In this document: positions 47,179 through 56,072 of the stretch, piece after piece
How positions within the stretch are numbered: position 1 is the first letter of the stretch
Layout of the letters: every line of letters begins with the position of its first letter
Assembly: GCF_000332175.1 (NCBI RefSeq)
Contig: NZ_KB235910.1
Span: 559,278 to 623,277 of the forward strand
Direction of reading: 5' to 3'
DNA from: Pseudanabaena sp. PCC 6802
GTDB taxonomy: Bacteria > Cyanobacteriota > Cyanobacteriia > Pseudanabaenales > Pseudanabaenaceae
DNA: 64,000 bases
Translations under genes and position numbers: made by a program
The notes under the pieces: generated by a model
What the model saw: only the letters and a program-made list of their open reading frames with translations
The model's database searches: none
What the model was told of the DNA's origin: nothing

Positions 47179-47379
47179 TCATTTTATGTGTTGCAAAGAA
47201 AAAGTTGTTAGCTCAAGCCGATCTTGCTCAGTCCAGGTATCACTAATATCAATAAGACTAACATTTTGCTGAGTTAGATCGTTCAGGATTAAAGCAGCCA
47301 GATGCAGGCGATCGCTCAGTGGCAGCTTGCCGACAATATTTTGGTAAATTTCTTGGACAGTCTGGGTAGTGTTGGGCAT
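47179..47379 (-). CDS. Small hypothetical protein, antitoxin-like
   Basis: 66 residues from ATG 47379, chosen because AGGAGG lies 7 nt upstream; longer in-frame starts overlap vapC. The sequence TVQEIYQNIVGKLPLSDRLHLAALILNDL followed by DISDTWTEQDRLELTTFSL is a pattern found in small cyanobacterial proteins next to PIN toxins. Role not known; may be an accessory antitoxin. It follows vapC by 17 bp. Confidence 0.6.
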   Translation of the reverse strand: MPNTTQTVQEIYQNIVGKLPLSDRLHLAALILNDLTQQNVSLIDISDTWTEQDRLELTTFSLQHIK

Positions 47380-47396
47380 AGCTATTCCTCCTGTCA

Positions 47397-47810
47397 TTAT
47401 CTTAATCCCAACTGCCGCCAATTCTCGGTTTGCAAACCAGGAACTCGACCGAATTCCCGTTGGTTTGCGGTGACCATGAGAAGATTATACTGAAGAGCAG
47501 TAGCAGCTATCAAAACATCGTAAGCACCTATCGGCTGACCTTGAGATTTTAAAATGGCACGGATGTGAGCTGCTCGCTCAGCTTCTAGATTTCTAAAAGG
47601 GAGAATTGTCACCGAAGTAAGAAAGCTAGCGATCGTTGATTCAATTTTTTGAGCGCGTTGAGGATTGATGAGCAAGCCGTAACGTAACTCCATGACCGTA
47701 ATAATTGAAACCGCAACACTGCTAGGCGGTGTTTGCTTAAGTCTGCTTTGAGTGCCGAGTTCACCCTTGATAAAATCGCTGATGACGCAAGTATCGAGTA
47801 GATATTGCAT
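47397..47810 (-). CDS. vapC: PIN-domain toxin VapC
   Basis: 137 residues. PIN nuclease with acidic residues at Asp6 (YLLDTCVISDF), Glu41 (VMELRYGL) and Asp98 (IGAYDVLIAATAL), fitting the metal-binding site. Members cleave tRNA or rRNA when freed from antitoxin. Its ATG overlaps the stop of the upstream vapB-like gene (TGATG), the usual toxin-antitoxin coupling. Confidence 0.93.
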   Translation of the reverse strand: MQYLLDTCVISDFIKGELGTQSRLKQTPPSSVAVSIITVMELRYGLLINPQRAQKIESTIASFLTSVTILPFRNLEAERAAHIRAILKSQGQPIGAYDVLIAATALQYNLLMVTANQREFGRVPGLQTENWRQLGLR

Positions 47811-48052
47811 CAGAAAAGCTCAGGTTCACTTGGGGTTAGGAGTTCACTGCGATAGGACTCAAAAGCAGGGAAGTCTGGCATCCCCTCATAGGATAAAACA
47901 GTATCAGACCACTTATCCACTATATTCGGTGTAGTTTGGGTTAGCTGACGTAAAGCCTCAAGAATCAGGGTTTGAAGCGGAATATTCGATTGAGCCGCCT
48001 GGCGAATAAGGTCTTGTTCGAGATCTTGAGGTAGGTCAAGCATGATTTGCAT
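47810..48052 (-). CDS. vapB: VapB-like antitoxin
   Basis: 80 residues. The N-terminal MQIMLDLPQDLEQDLIRQAAQSNIPLQTLILEAL resembles a ribbon-helix-helix DNA-binding domain, and the acidic, Pro/Ser-rich C-terminus (FPAFESYRSELL) would wrap the toxin. First gene of the cluster and probable autorepressor. Subfamily assignment is by pattern and position. Confidence 0.8.
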   Translation of the reverse strand: MQIMLDLPQDLEQDLIRQAAQSNIPLQTLILEALRQLTQTTPNIVDKWSDTVLSYEGMPDFPAFESYRSELLTPSEPELF

Positions 48053-48149
48053 GAGTTACTTTTCTTAATTTAGGGTTGGTAGTAGGGTTCTTGTGCAATT
48101 TTATAAAGCGACATCAATCAGGGTTGCTTCAAAATCACTAAGCTCTGCT

Positions 48150-48188
48150 TCACTGATTAGCATTTTGAGTGGCAAGCACTGCATTCAT
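48150..48188 (-). pseudogene. Remnant of a copy of the 46891-47160 gene
   Basis: On the minus strand this reads MNAVLATQNANQ then stop, matching MNAMLAAQNANQ near the C-terminus of the 89-residue gene at 46891. About 39 bp match, with few differences. It suggests a tandem duplication of the small-gene cluster followed by decay. Confidence 0.5.
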
Positions 48189-48199
48189 AATAATGCGGG

Positions 48200-48493
48200 C
48201 TAGTCTTCAAAATTCCTGAGAACATCTAGCAAAGCTGACTGTGCCTGAGTTGGCACCAGATCGTTCAAGGGAAGTTCTCGCTTGCCGCCGCCAACCTTGA
48301 CCATCGTGCTACCCAGCACCCGATCCACTGCATCGGCATTTATGCCGTCGGCAAGCATGGGGTAAAACTTTTCTGCCAGGACGGTGTGTAAATGTGCTTC
48401 GCCTAGATATAAATGCCATTTCGCAATATCGATGTAGACTTCCTCGGCGATCGCGGCTGCTAATTTTTCGATACTTTCTGAAGTCATAGACAT
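48200..48493 (-). CDS. DUF3181 family protein
   Basis: 97 residues. The stretch IEKLAAAIAEEVYIDIAKWHLYLGEAHLHTVLAEKFYPML is typical of DUF3181, a small cyanobacterial family of unknown function. No membrane segment or cofactor motif is seen. Alone on the minus strand between the VapBC cluster and a two-helix membrane protein. Confidence 0.82.
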   Translation of the reverse strand: MSMTSESIEKLAAAIAEEVYIDIAKWHLYLGEAHLHTVLAEKFYPMLADGINADAVDRVLGSTMVKVGGGKRELPLNDLVPTQAQSALLDVLRNFED

Positions 48494-48543
48494 AATTTTT
48501 ATTGCTCCCTAGCGCTGAATTTACTTGTCGGAGTTCTTAAGTT

Positions 48544-48777
48544 TCATTTCTTCGTGAAGACCCAGATTGCGTGTCCCAAAAGGAGTAACGCCCAAACTCC
48601 AGTTACCTGAATTGTCCAATCCCAATCAGCATAGAGCACGGAACGCACGAACCACATACCCGAAACTGTGGCAGCAAAGATACCAACGTGCAAAGCAAAA
48701 TTAACCCGTCTTTCCAGGCTTTGATATTCAGGATCTCTGGGATCGGGTGGCTTCGATAAACTGAGAGGCATGGGCAA
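48544..48777 (-). CDS. Two-helix membrane protein, cyanobacterial
   Basis: 77 residues. A Pro-rich N-terminus with PDPRDPEYQSLERRVNFALH, then two hydrophobic helices (VGIFAATVSGMWFV and VTGVWALLLLGHAIWVF). The pattern is a small thylakoid or plasma membrane protein conserved in cyanobacteria as far as I recall; role unknown. Lies 51 bp upstream of the DUF3181 gene. Confidence 0.72.
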   Translation of the reverse strand: MPMPLSLSKPPDPRDPEYQSLERRVNFALHVGIFAATVSGMWFVRSVLYADWDWTIQVTGVWALLLLGHAIWVFTKK

Positions 48778-48832
48778 TTGCTAATCGTTAATTAAGTTAG
48801 GTTAGGGTGAGCATTGACCACCTTAACACTAG

Positions 48833-50005
48833 TTAACTCAATGCTAGCTCAGATTGGCATTTTGTCAGGCAGTTAACTAAAGCTTCGATCTGCTCGATGG
48901 TATGGGTTGCCATCAGCGTCAGGCGAATGCGAGCCGTCGGTACAGTAGGGGGACGGATGGCGGGTGCAAATATGTCATTTTGTCTGAGATAGGCAGCTAC
49001 GTTTAAGGTTTGGGTTGTATCGCCAACTTTAAGCGCGACGATCTGCGAGTCGGTGCTGAAAGGTTCTATCTGGACTGCACTCAGAGCTTGTTTCAGAGCT
49101 GTCAAATTCTGCCATAGCTGCTGGCGGCGTTGCGGTTCGGTTTGAATAATCTTCACTGCTGCCAAAGCAGCGGCAGTATCAGCCGGAGACAGACCCGTCG
49201 TATAAATCCAACTGGCGGCACGGTTCCGCAAAAAATCGATTAACTCCGCCGAGCCAGCTACATATCCCCCTAAACTCCCCAACGCTTTACTCAGCGTACC
49301 TACTTGAATTAACGGCCTATTAATACCCAAAGCATTGGTGACACCCGCGCCGCGATCGCCAAATACCCCAGTGGCATGGGCTTCATCCACCAGCACCATG
49401 CAGTCGTAGCGATCGGCTAGATCCATAATTTCTCCCAACGGACAAAGATCGCCATCCATGCTGAACACCGTATCGGTAGTAATTAGACAGCGACGGTAGC
49501 GATCGCGATGCTGCTCCAATTCCCGCGCCAAGCTGCTTATATTAGCGTGGCTGTAGGTAATTACCTGCGCTCCACTGAGAATAGCGCCATTTTTGAGGCA
49601 GGAATGATTGTAGGCATCCTGTAAAACTAAATCGCGAGCGCCAACCACTGATGCGATCGCGCCTAAATTCGCCAAATAACCGGAGCTAAATACAAGTGCG
49701 GCTTCGGTCTGCTTGAGCGAGGCGATCGCGGTTTCCAGTTCCTGATGCAAATCTAAATGCCCGGATACGAGGCGCGAACCCGTAGCTCCAGTGCCATAGG
49801 TTTGCGTTGCGGCGATCGCTGCCTCAATTAGACGCGGATCCCCCGCCAGACCCAAGTAATTATTGCTGGCAAACATCAGCGTATCGCGATCGTCGATCTT
49901 GACTACAGTGTCAGCGCGACTGGAAATTGTGACAGGCGATCGATGCCAATTCGCTTGGTGAACTACCTGTAGAGCATGGCCGATCCAGTCATAGGGTTTT
50001 GCCAT
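48833..50005 (-). CDS. bioF: 8-amino-7-oxononanoate synthase
   Basis: PLP enzyme that condenses pimeloyl-thioester with alanine in biotin synthesis. 390 residues from ATG 50005 (MAKPYDWIGHAL); an upstream TTG adds 5 residues. PLP-binding lysine about residue 240 (GTLSKALGSLGGYVAG), DEAHATGVFG and GTGATGSRLVSG confirm the alpha-oxoamine synthase family. Specificity for biotin rather than 2-amino-3-ketobutyrate ligase is by length and motif only. No other bio genes are adjacent. Confidence 0.9.
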   Translation of the reverse strand: MAKPYDWIGHALQVVHQANWHRSPVTISSRADTVVKIDDRDTLMFASNNYLGLAGDPRLIEAAIAATQTYGTGATGSRLVSGHLDLHQELETAIASLKQTEAALVFSSGYLANLGAIASVVGARDLVLQDAYNHSCLKNGAILSGAQVITYSHANISSLARELEQHRDRYRRCLITTDTVFSMDGDLCPLGEIMDLADRYDCMVLVDEAHATGVFGDRGAGVTNALGINRPLIQVGTLSKALGSLGGYVAGSAELIDFLRNRAASWIYTTGLSPADTAAALAAVKIIQTEPQRRQQLWQNLTALKQALSAVQIEPFSTDSQIVALKVGDTTQTLNVAAYLRQNDIFAPAIRPPTVPTARIRLTLMATHTIEQIEALVNCLTKCQSELALS

Positions 50006-50101
50006 AGATTTTGACCGCAAACGTATTGAGAATCAGATGCAACCTGGATACTAATTTATGTTAAGTTCACAAAGGTACAATTAATTTTTGGTAGTCCTGA
50101 A

Positions 50102-50167
50102 GAAGTAATGATATTTAACGATTGGGGTTGGGGGGCAAGCCCCCCAACCCCACGGTAACCATTACTT
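50102..50167. repeat. Hairpin element with outer inverted repeat
   Basis: A 13-bp perfect stem GGGGTTGGGGGGC/GCCCCCCAACCCC with a 2-nt loop (50123-50150), flanked by an outer inverted repeat AAGTAATG/CATTACTT. The GC-rich core resembles hairpin 1 of the MITE-like family. It lies in the divergent gap between bioF and the desaturase gene. Confidence 0.55.
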
Positions 50168-50267
50168 GCATACCACTACCTAATTTTTGTATCACATGTG
50201 CTTGACGGAGATTTTAGTTGCTGTGGTGGCGCTAAGAGATTAAAGTCCCGTGGGGAGCAGCAACTAA

Positions 50268-51374
50268 ATGACATATGGGAAGGTTTTTGACGACATGAAC
50301 CAAGCAAGGGTGACTTTTGCTAAGAGTGTAGGTTTCAAAAAAGAATTAAATCGGCGAGTTGAAAACTATTTCAATTCTAACCAAATTAAGCCCCGCGATA
50401 ATTTGGCGATGTATTTCAAAACTGCCATCATTTTGGGATGGTTGCTCTCAGCCTGGTCAATTACCGTATTTGCACCATTACCTCTGGGCGCAAGGGTAAT
50501 TGGCTGTATGGTTGTGGGATTGGCACTGGGAGGCGTGGGTATGAGTATCGGGCATGATGCCAATCATGGGGGCTATTCCAGCAATCATCGCGTCAATAGA
50601 GCGATCGGCTTGCTCTACGATGTCATCGGGCTATCCAGCTATCTCTGGCGCTTCCGCCATAATTTCTTGCATCACACCTATACAAATATGTTGGGACACG
50701 ATGTGGAAATTCATGGTGACGGTTTAGTGCGGATGTCACCGACGATGGAGCATAAGTGGTACCACAGGTTTCAGCATCTATTTGTCTGGTTCATCTACCC
50801 AATTATTCCCTTCTATTGGTCTTATGGCGATATCAAACTGGGATTTTTCGATCGCCAATACCACACACATAAAATTCCCAAACTCTCAGTTTCAGAATCA
50901 ATTACTTTAGTTGGTTTGAAGTTATTGGGGATGGCATGGTTGATTGGGGTTCCCATTTACGTGGGCTACTCTCCTCTAGAGGCGATTCTTGGTTACCTGA
51001 TTGCTTACATGACCTACGGCTTTGTAATTTGCATAATTTTCATGTTGGCGCACGTACTGGAGCCAGCCGAATTTATCGAACCGGATCCTGATTCCAACAG
51101 TATTAGCGATGAATGGGCAATTCTACAGGTGAAAACTACGGTCGATTTTGCGCCTCATAATCATATCCTTAACTGGTATGTTGGCGGTCTTAACTATCAA
51201 GTGATTCACCATCTATTTCCCCATGTCTGCCACATCCATTATCCCAAGCTGGCTCCCATCGTGGCGGATGTTTGCCGGGAGTTTGGGGTCAAATATAATG
51301 TTTATGACAGCTTTGGTGGAGCGATCGCTGCTAATTACAATTGGCTAAAAGCAATGGGTCAGCAAGCATCCTGA
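50268..51374 (+). CDS. desD: Acyl-lipid delta-6 desaturase
   Basis: Introduces a double bond at the delta-6 position of membrane-lipid fatty acids, giving gamma-linolenic or stearidonic acid. 368 residues, close to Synechocystis DesD, with which the sequence agrees over long stretches. Three iron-binding histidine boxes: HDANH (96-100), HNFLHH (131-136) and QVIHH (about 313), with the Q of front-end desaturases. Four membrane helices. GGGGAG precedes the chosen ATG. No fused cytochrome b5, so ferredoxin is the likely donor. Confidence 0.92.
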   Translation: MTYGKVFDDMNQARVTFAKSVGFKKELNRRVENYFNSNQIKPRDNLAMYFKTAIILGWLLSAWSITVFAPLPLGARVIGCMVVGLALGGVGMSIGHDANHGGYSSNHRVNRAIGLLYDVIGLSSYLWRFRHNFLHHTYTNMLGHDVEIHGDGLVRMSPTMEHKWYHRFQHLFVWFIYPIIPFYWSYGDIKLGFFDRQYHTHKIPKLSVSESITLVGLKLLGMAWLIGVPIYVGYSPLEAILGYLIAYMTYGFVICIIFMLAHVLEPAEFIEPDPDSNSISDEWAILQVKTTVDFAPHNHILNWYVGGLNYQVIHHLFPHVCHIHYPKLAPIVADVCREFGVKYNVYDSFGGAIAANYNWLKAMGQQAS

Positions 51375-51460
51375 GACTCATAAGGGTGTAGCCCGTAGCT
51401 CCTCAAGACAGATATCCCGGCTCTTTTGTGTAAGCCCTAAGTACAAATGATTTGGGATTG

Positions 51461-52804
51461 CTATAGACGACCGGGATTTAGGATCCCCTGGGGATCGAAT
51501 TTCTGTTGTAGCGCTTGCATAACATGGAGCGCATTCCCCGTGTAACCCCATACGTCCATCTCTTGTTTTAACTCATTTGGCGCTTCTAGCACGGAGAGAA
51601 ATCCATCTGTTTTCTCAGCTAGAGTTCTGATTTTGAGAATCTGGTGCACCCGATCTGCAATTGAAGCTTCTGCGCGGAAGTCACAACGCAGAACACCTAA
51701 GCCACTACCAGCATGAACCTGTGCGCAAGCGGACAAATCGGGAGAGATACCTGACAGCGATCTCAACACAGAACAAGCTTCTGAACCTAAAATCCCCACT
51801 TTGCAGATTACAGTGCGATCGCGATCGCTAACCTGCCAAATTAAATTCCGTAACTGAGGCCAAAAGCGCTTGGAGTCTTCAATCTTTGTCGCCTTAAGAT
51901 TGAGAGTCTTAGCAAGTTCGGCAAGGCGATCGCACTGCTGGGTCACGCTTTGCGCAATACTATCAAACCTCACAGCCAGCCCCAAGCCGTTACCCAATCC
52001 CGAATCCAAGCTCGATACTATGCGATCGGATAGCAAATCAACCGCGCTCGGTGTTAGCGATGACATCGGAATTTCAGTTCTGGCTCGCGCGATCGCATCC
52101 ATGTCGCCCGTTAGCAACATCGTGGCAGAGGCTGCGGCCAAAGGATATAAGCGAAAAGTAACCTGAGCGATCGCCCCCAGGGTACCGTAGGAGCCGGTCA
52201 ATAATTTCATCATGTCGTAGCCCGCTACATTCTTAACTACGCGCCCCCCTGCTTTCACCAGTTCGCCATCCGATCGCACGAACGAAACCCCGATGCACAT
52301 GTCTCGCACGCTGTTGTAGCGGTGGCGCAGCGAACCAGTATCTCCCGCTGCCACAATACCGCCAATCGTAGCGCGATCGGCATATGCTGGGTCAATTGCT
52401 AAAAACTGACCGGATTTTGCCAAGATTGCCTGCAAATCTGCAAACCGCATCCCAGCCTCCACCGTGACGGTCAGATCGCCCTCAGCATGTTCGATTAAGC
52501 GATTTAACCTTGCCGTACTAACTACCAGTTGTACGCTACCTACTGCATTACCCCAACTTAACTTACTCCCCGCACCGCATAAGAGCAGTTTGTAATTATT
52601 TTCATGGGCAAACGCGATCGCCGCGCTCAGTTGCTCGACCGTAGACGGATAGATCGCATGGCTGGGCGTATTGTCTGGTAAGAGCGATCGAGATATTCGC
52701 TGTCTGAAATCGCGATCGAGGCTGTCCCACTCCACAACACCGTCGGCATCGACAATTTGAGCTAAGGTAGCTGTACTGATTAAACTTGACGACATGGATG
52801 GCAT
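51461..52804 (-). CDS. glcE: Glycolate oxidase/dehydrogenase FAD-binding subunit GlcE
   Basis: 447 residues. FAD-binding type 4 domain: KLLLCGAGSKLSWGN, TVEAGMRFADLQAILAKSGQF, ATIGGIVAAGDTGSLRHRYNSVRD and GGRVVKNVAGYDMMKLLTGSYGTLG, then the ending FDPQGILNPGRL. It works with GlcD and GlcF to oxidise photorespiratory glycolate to glyoxylate. glcD and glcF are not in the window, which is usual for dispersed cyanobacterial genes. Confidence 0.9.
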   Translation of the reverse strand: MPSMSSSLISTATLAQIVDADGVVEWDSLDRDFRQRISRSLLPDNTPSHAIYPSTVEQLSAAIAFAHENNYKLLLCGAGSKLSWGNAVGSVQLVVSTARLNRLIEHAEGDLTVTVEAGMRFADLQAILAKSGQFLAIDPAYADRATIGGIVAAGDTGSLRHRYNSVRDMCIGVSFVRSDGELVKAGGRVVKNVAGYDMMKLLTGSYGTLGAIAQVTFRLYPLAAASATMLLTGDMDAIARARTEIPMSSLTPSAVDLLSDRIVSSLDSGLGNGLGLAVRFDSIAQSVTQQCDRLAELAKTLNLKATKIEDSKRFWPQLRNLIWQVSDRDRTVICKVGILGSEACSVLRSLSGISPDLSACAQVHAGSGLGVLRCDFRAEASIADRVHQILKIRTLAEKTDGFLSVLEAPNELKQEMDVWGYTGNALHVMQALQQKFDPQGILNPGRL

Positions 52805-52873
52805 TTCAAGAATGGGCTGCCATCATCGTATTTTTTCCTGGATCTTATGTCTAGCTCAAAGGACTTACGCATT

Positions 52874-52981
52874 TATAGCCGTAGACAGATCTGTTAGGAC
52901 AGGGGGTGTGGGGGCTGCGCCCCCACGCAGGGGTGGAACCCCTGCACCCCGCCCGTCCTAAGCCTATTGGCTATAGCTATA
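52874..52981. mobile_element. MITE-like palindromic element, copy C
   Basis: 108 bp bounded by TATAGCC and AGCTATA. Hairpin 1 (GTGGGGGCTGCGCCCCCAC) and hairpin 2 (GCAGGGGTGGAACCCCTGC) are perfect. The left half is nearly identical to copy A at 11489; the right side has a 4-bp insertion in the closing stem. Non-coding, between glcE and ruvX. Confidence 0.75.
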
Positions 52982-53036
52982 AATAAATAAAGCATAGGTC
53001 GCATTCTATAATTCGTATGGAATTACTAGAGTAATC

Positions 53037-53456
53037 ATGATGTACGTTGCCGCACTGGGCCTAGATGTAGGACGCAAGCGCATCGGAGTTGCCGGATGCG
53101 ATCGCACTGGATTAATCGCCCACGGAATTACGACGATCGAACGGCGATCTTGGCAAGCAGATCTAGAACAGTTGCAAGCCCTGGTGGATAGCCGTCAGAT
53201 CGACACCCTGGTTGTGGGGTTACCCTACAACATGGATGGCACGCTGGGCTATCAGGCGCGTCAAGTGCAGAAGTTTGCCCGTGCTGCCGCTAAGCAACTA
53301 AACTTAACCCTGGAATACGTTGACGAGCGACTAACTTCGTTTGAGGCAGAGCAGATGATGCACGCACAGGGAATTTCCACGCGATCGCACAAAGGGGTAG
53401 TCGATCGCAAAGCAGCGGCGATTATCTTGCAGCAATGGCTGGAACAACAACGATAG
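53037..53456 (+). CDS. ruvX: Pre-16S rRNA nuclease / Holliday junction resolvase-like YqgF
   Basis: 139 residues, RNase H-like fold. N-terminal AALGLDVGRKRIGVAG with the first Asp, VVGLPYNMDGTLG, and YVDERLTSFEAEQMM with further acidic residues; a C-terminal DRKAAAIILQQWL helix. YqgF processes the 5' end of 16S rRNA in E. coli; resolvase activity was the earlier proposal. Followed by DUF3727, mltG and yqeG in an order I have seen in other cyanobacteria. Confidence 0.93.
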   Translation: MMYVAALGLDVGRKRIGVAGCDRTGLIAHGITTIERRSWQADLEQLQALVDSRQIDTLVVGLPYNMDGTLGYQARQVQKFARAAAKQLNLTLEYVDERLTSFEAEQMMHAQGISTRSHKGVVDRKAAAIILQQWLEQQR

Positions 53457-53719
53457 TCTATGCGGGGGAATTATCGAAATATCTAATGAATTATCTCGGA
53501 TTTCTATAGCTAAGTATTTTGGCTACCAAAAACTGTCATAATCTTTAAAACAATTACCCAAGTTATTCCAAATCTAGAGCTTTATAGCGGTTTACAAGCA
53601 AGTAAGTACATTTATCTATGCGTGCTGAACTACTTGGATCGCATAAAAGCTACAAGCATTAAACCTGGGTATTAGCTAGATCGAATTAAACTCGCACTGG
53701 TACAACTTCACCCCAACAT

Positions 53720-54256
53720 ATGGACGAATCAATTTTGAGTTTGACTGATGAAACAGGTAAGACGCTTCCTTGCCAGGTTGAAATTACCCTAGAGGTCGAT
53801 CGAGAGGAGTATTTTCTGTTAAAACCAATCGACCATGCTGTATATATCTTTGCTTGGGGTGAGGGGGATGACGAAGAAGACCAACTCTTGCTTGATATTG
53901 AGGAAGAGGAGCTAGACCGCGTTTTTTCAATTGCTCAAGCCGTGCTGTCGGAGCAAAACCTTAAGCTCCAGCGCACCGCCTATACATTAACTGCCTCAGG
54001 AGAATTGCCGGAGCTAGATGAGGATGAAATCTTTACAATTGATGCCGAGGATGAGGAAGCTAGCGAAGAATTCCAGGAGCTAGCCCACTTTTTCTATGAG
54101 GAACAAGAGTATTCGATATTTACGTCGTTAGATCCGCTCATGTTTTTTGCCAAGCTAGATAGCAGCGGCAAACCCCAGTTACTTACCCCAGAGGAAATAC
54201 AGCGGATTCAACCCTATGTTGAAGAGCATTTGATGGATCTAGATGAAGAAATCTAA
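53720..54256 (+). CDS. DUF3727 family protein (with DUF1292-like N-terminus)
   Basis: 178 residues, strongly acidic. The N-terminal ILSLTDETGKTLPCQVEITLEVDREEYFLLKPIDHAV is DUF1292-like, and the C-terminal half (YSIFTSLDPLMFFAKLDSSGKPQLLT split by residues) matches DUF3727. Function unknown. Its last codons overlap the mltG start by 14 bp, so they are translationally coupled, linking it to cell-wall metabolism. Confidence 0.85.
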   Translation: MDESILSLTDETGKTLPCQVEITLEVDREEYFLLKPIDHAVYIFAWGEGDDEEDQLLLDIEEEELDRVFSIAQAVLSEQNLKLQRTAYTLTASGELPELDEDEIFTIDAEDEEASEEFQELAHFFYEEQEYSIFTSLDPLMFFAKLDSSGKPQLLTPEEIQRIQPYVEEHLMDLDEEI

Positions 54257-55391
54257 GCAGTTATTCTATGGTTTTTTCTTCCCGATCGCTATCTTAGGAA
54301 GTGCTTGGGGCGGAGGTTTATGGTGGTTATGGGTCAGTGCCGCACCCACTAATAATACTACTACCAGTTCTCCCATCAGGCTGGTTATTCCTGAAGGCAC
54401 GCCCATGCAGGTAATTGGACAGGAACTAGAATCTACAGGAGTAATCCGCTCTAGTTTGGCCCTGAGGTTGTGGTTGCAATGGCTGGCAATTAAAGAAGGC
54501 AATACTCGCTCTCTTCAAGCTGGTACGTACGACTTTAATCTGAACCAGCCCCTTAGTGAGGTTGTGTCGCAGATGCAGACAGGGAAACCCACAGAGGTGC
54601 GCTTCACCATACCTGAAGGGTGGTCGCTAGAGCAAATGGCCGAATTCTTCGAGCAAAAAGGCTATTTCCCTGCTAAAGACTTTATTGCTGCTACGGGCAA
54701 AAGCGCGATCGGTCGCAGACCCTGGCTACCCAAAGATATTGCGAGTCTGGAGGGGTTTCTGTTTCCCGATACCTACCAAATAGTGGAAAAGGAGATTACC
54801 CCAGAGCAGGTAGTTGACCTCATGCTCAACCGCTTTGAAGAGGTAGCATTACCGCTGTATCAGTCTCACACAAAAACTCAACCCAAGCCGTCCTTGAGTT
54901 TGGCAGAATGGGTCACTCTATCAAGCATTGTGGAGAAAGAGTCGGTATTAGACAAGGAGCGTAAAATAATTGCAAGTGTATTTTTGCAGCGCCTGAAGCG
55001 AAATATGCGTCTCGAAGCTGACCCCACGGTTGAATACGGACTTAAAATCAAGCAAACCAAGGAAAAGCCGCTGACCATCGAGCAAGTCCGCACGCCTTCG
55101 CCATATAATACCTATCTCAATCCTGGGTTGCCCCCAGGGGCGATCGCCGCGCCCGGACTCGCCAGCCTCGAAGCTGTTCTGTCTCCCGAGCCTACTGAAT
55201 ATCTGTTTTTTGTGGCGCGCTACGATGGCAGTCATATCTTTAGTCGCACATTGGCGGAACACAATAAAGCCCTAAATCAGGTTGACCATAGCATCAAACA
55301 GCAAACCGATAAACTCCAGACTGAAAAAACACAACCTGAGAAACCAAAAACTGAAAAACCTCGGTCAGAAAAACCGAAACCACGTTCGTGA
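54243..55391 (+). CDS. mltG: Endolytic peptidoglycan transglycosylase MltG
   Basis: 382 residues. One N-terminal membrane helix (YGFFFPIAILGSAWGGGLWWLW), a LysM-like/YceG region (RLVIPEGTPMQVIGQEL; FTIPEGWSLEQMAEFF), and the catalytic Glu in WVTLSSIVEKESVLDKE, then LEADPTVEYG and SPYNTYLNPGLPPGAIAAPG. Cleaves nascent glycan strands and is a proposed terminator of chain growth. The C-terminal ~35 residues are a low-complexity Glu-Lys-Pro tract (repeats of EKPK/EKTQ) not found in typical MltG. Confidence 0.93.
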   Translation: MKKSKQLFYGFFFPIAILGSAWGGGLWWLWVSAAPTNNTTTSSPIRLVIPEGTPMQVIGQELESTGVIRSSLALRLWLQWLAIKEGNTRSLQAGTYDFNLNQPLSEVVSQMQTGKPTEVRFTIPEGWSLEQMAEFFEQKGYFPAKDFIAATGKSAIGRRPWLPKDIASLEGFLFPDTYQIVEKEITPEQVVDLMLNRFEEVALPLYQSHTKTQPKPSLSLAEWVTLSSIVEKESVLDKERKIIASVFLQRLKRNMRLEADPTVEYGLKIKQTKEKPLTIEQVRTPSPYNTYLNPGLPPGAIAAPGLASLEAVLSPEPTEYLFFVARYDGSHIFSRTLAEHNKALNQVDHSIKQQTDKLQTEKTQPEKPKTEKPRSEKPKPRS

Positions 55392-55452
55392 ATATGTTCG
55401 CGGGTATAATTACTGGAAACCCATAGCAGACCCAATCTCGTTCTAACCCATA

Positions 55453-55971
55453 ATGCATCCATGGCAGCTAATTACTCCCGATCTTGTTTTACGCAAGCCC
55501 ATTTGGGAACTCACACCCGCGCTTTTATCGGAGCACAAGCTGCGCGGGCTAGTTCTGGATGTAGATAACACGATTATTGGTGATAGCGAAACGGAAGTAT
55601 GTCAGGAAGTACGGCAGTGGCTTGATGCCATGCGGCATGACTATAATATCTGGCTGATTAGCAATAATTTTAGTAATCGGCGCATTCAGGGCATTGCCGA
55701 GTCCTTAAACTTACCTTATCGCAGCCGTGCTGGGAAGCCATCACGACGCGCAGTTAGGCAGGCCTTAGAGGTAATGGAAATGCAACCGGCAGAGGTAGGC
55801 ATGGTAGGAGATCGCCTGTTCACCGATGTCCTGGTTGGCAACAGGTTAGGCATGTTTACGATATTAGTACAGCCGATCGATAACAAAAAAGCCTCCTGGC
55901 TGGGCGAGCGATCGCGCCTATTACGCAATTGGGAACTCTGGCTTGCCCGTATATCTGGGGTTAATATTTAG
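55453..55971 (+). CDS. YqeG-family HAD phosphatase
   Basis: 172 residues, HAD superfamily subclass IIIA. Motif 1 LVLDVDNTIIGD, motif 2 WLISNNFSNRR, and motif 3/4 AGKPSRRAVRQAL and VGMVGDRLFTDVLVGNRLGM. Plant and yeast relatives (Gep4/PGPP1 type) are phosphatidylglycerophosphate phosphatases, which would place it in phosphatidylglycerol synthesis; that role is inferred. Follows mltG by 61 bp. Confidence 0.88.
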   Translation: MHPWQLITPDLVLRKPIWELTPALLSEHKLRGLVLDVDNTIIGDSETEVCQEVRQWLDAMRHDYNIWLISNNFSNRRIQGIAESLNLPYRSRAGKPSRRAVRQALEVMEMQPAEVGMVGDRLFTDVLVGNRLGMFTILVQPIDNKKASWLGERSRLLRNWELWLARISGVNI

Positions 55972-55995
55972 AGTTTAGAGCGATCTGCGATCGCC

Positions 55996-56033
55996 GAATT
56001 AGCTAAGTACCGATAGCGATACTTAGCTAATTC
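55996..56033. terminator. Bidirectional hairpin between convergent genes
   Basis: A perfect 14-bp inverted repeat GAATTAGCTAAGTA/TACTTAGCTAATTC with a 10-nt loop, in the gap between yqeG (+) and the Psb34-like gene (-). Placement fits a shared terminator. Confidence 0.6.
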
Positions 56034-56072
56034 CAAGACACTGCAGCAAACGCATTGCGTGTAAATCCCGAC

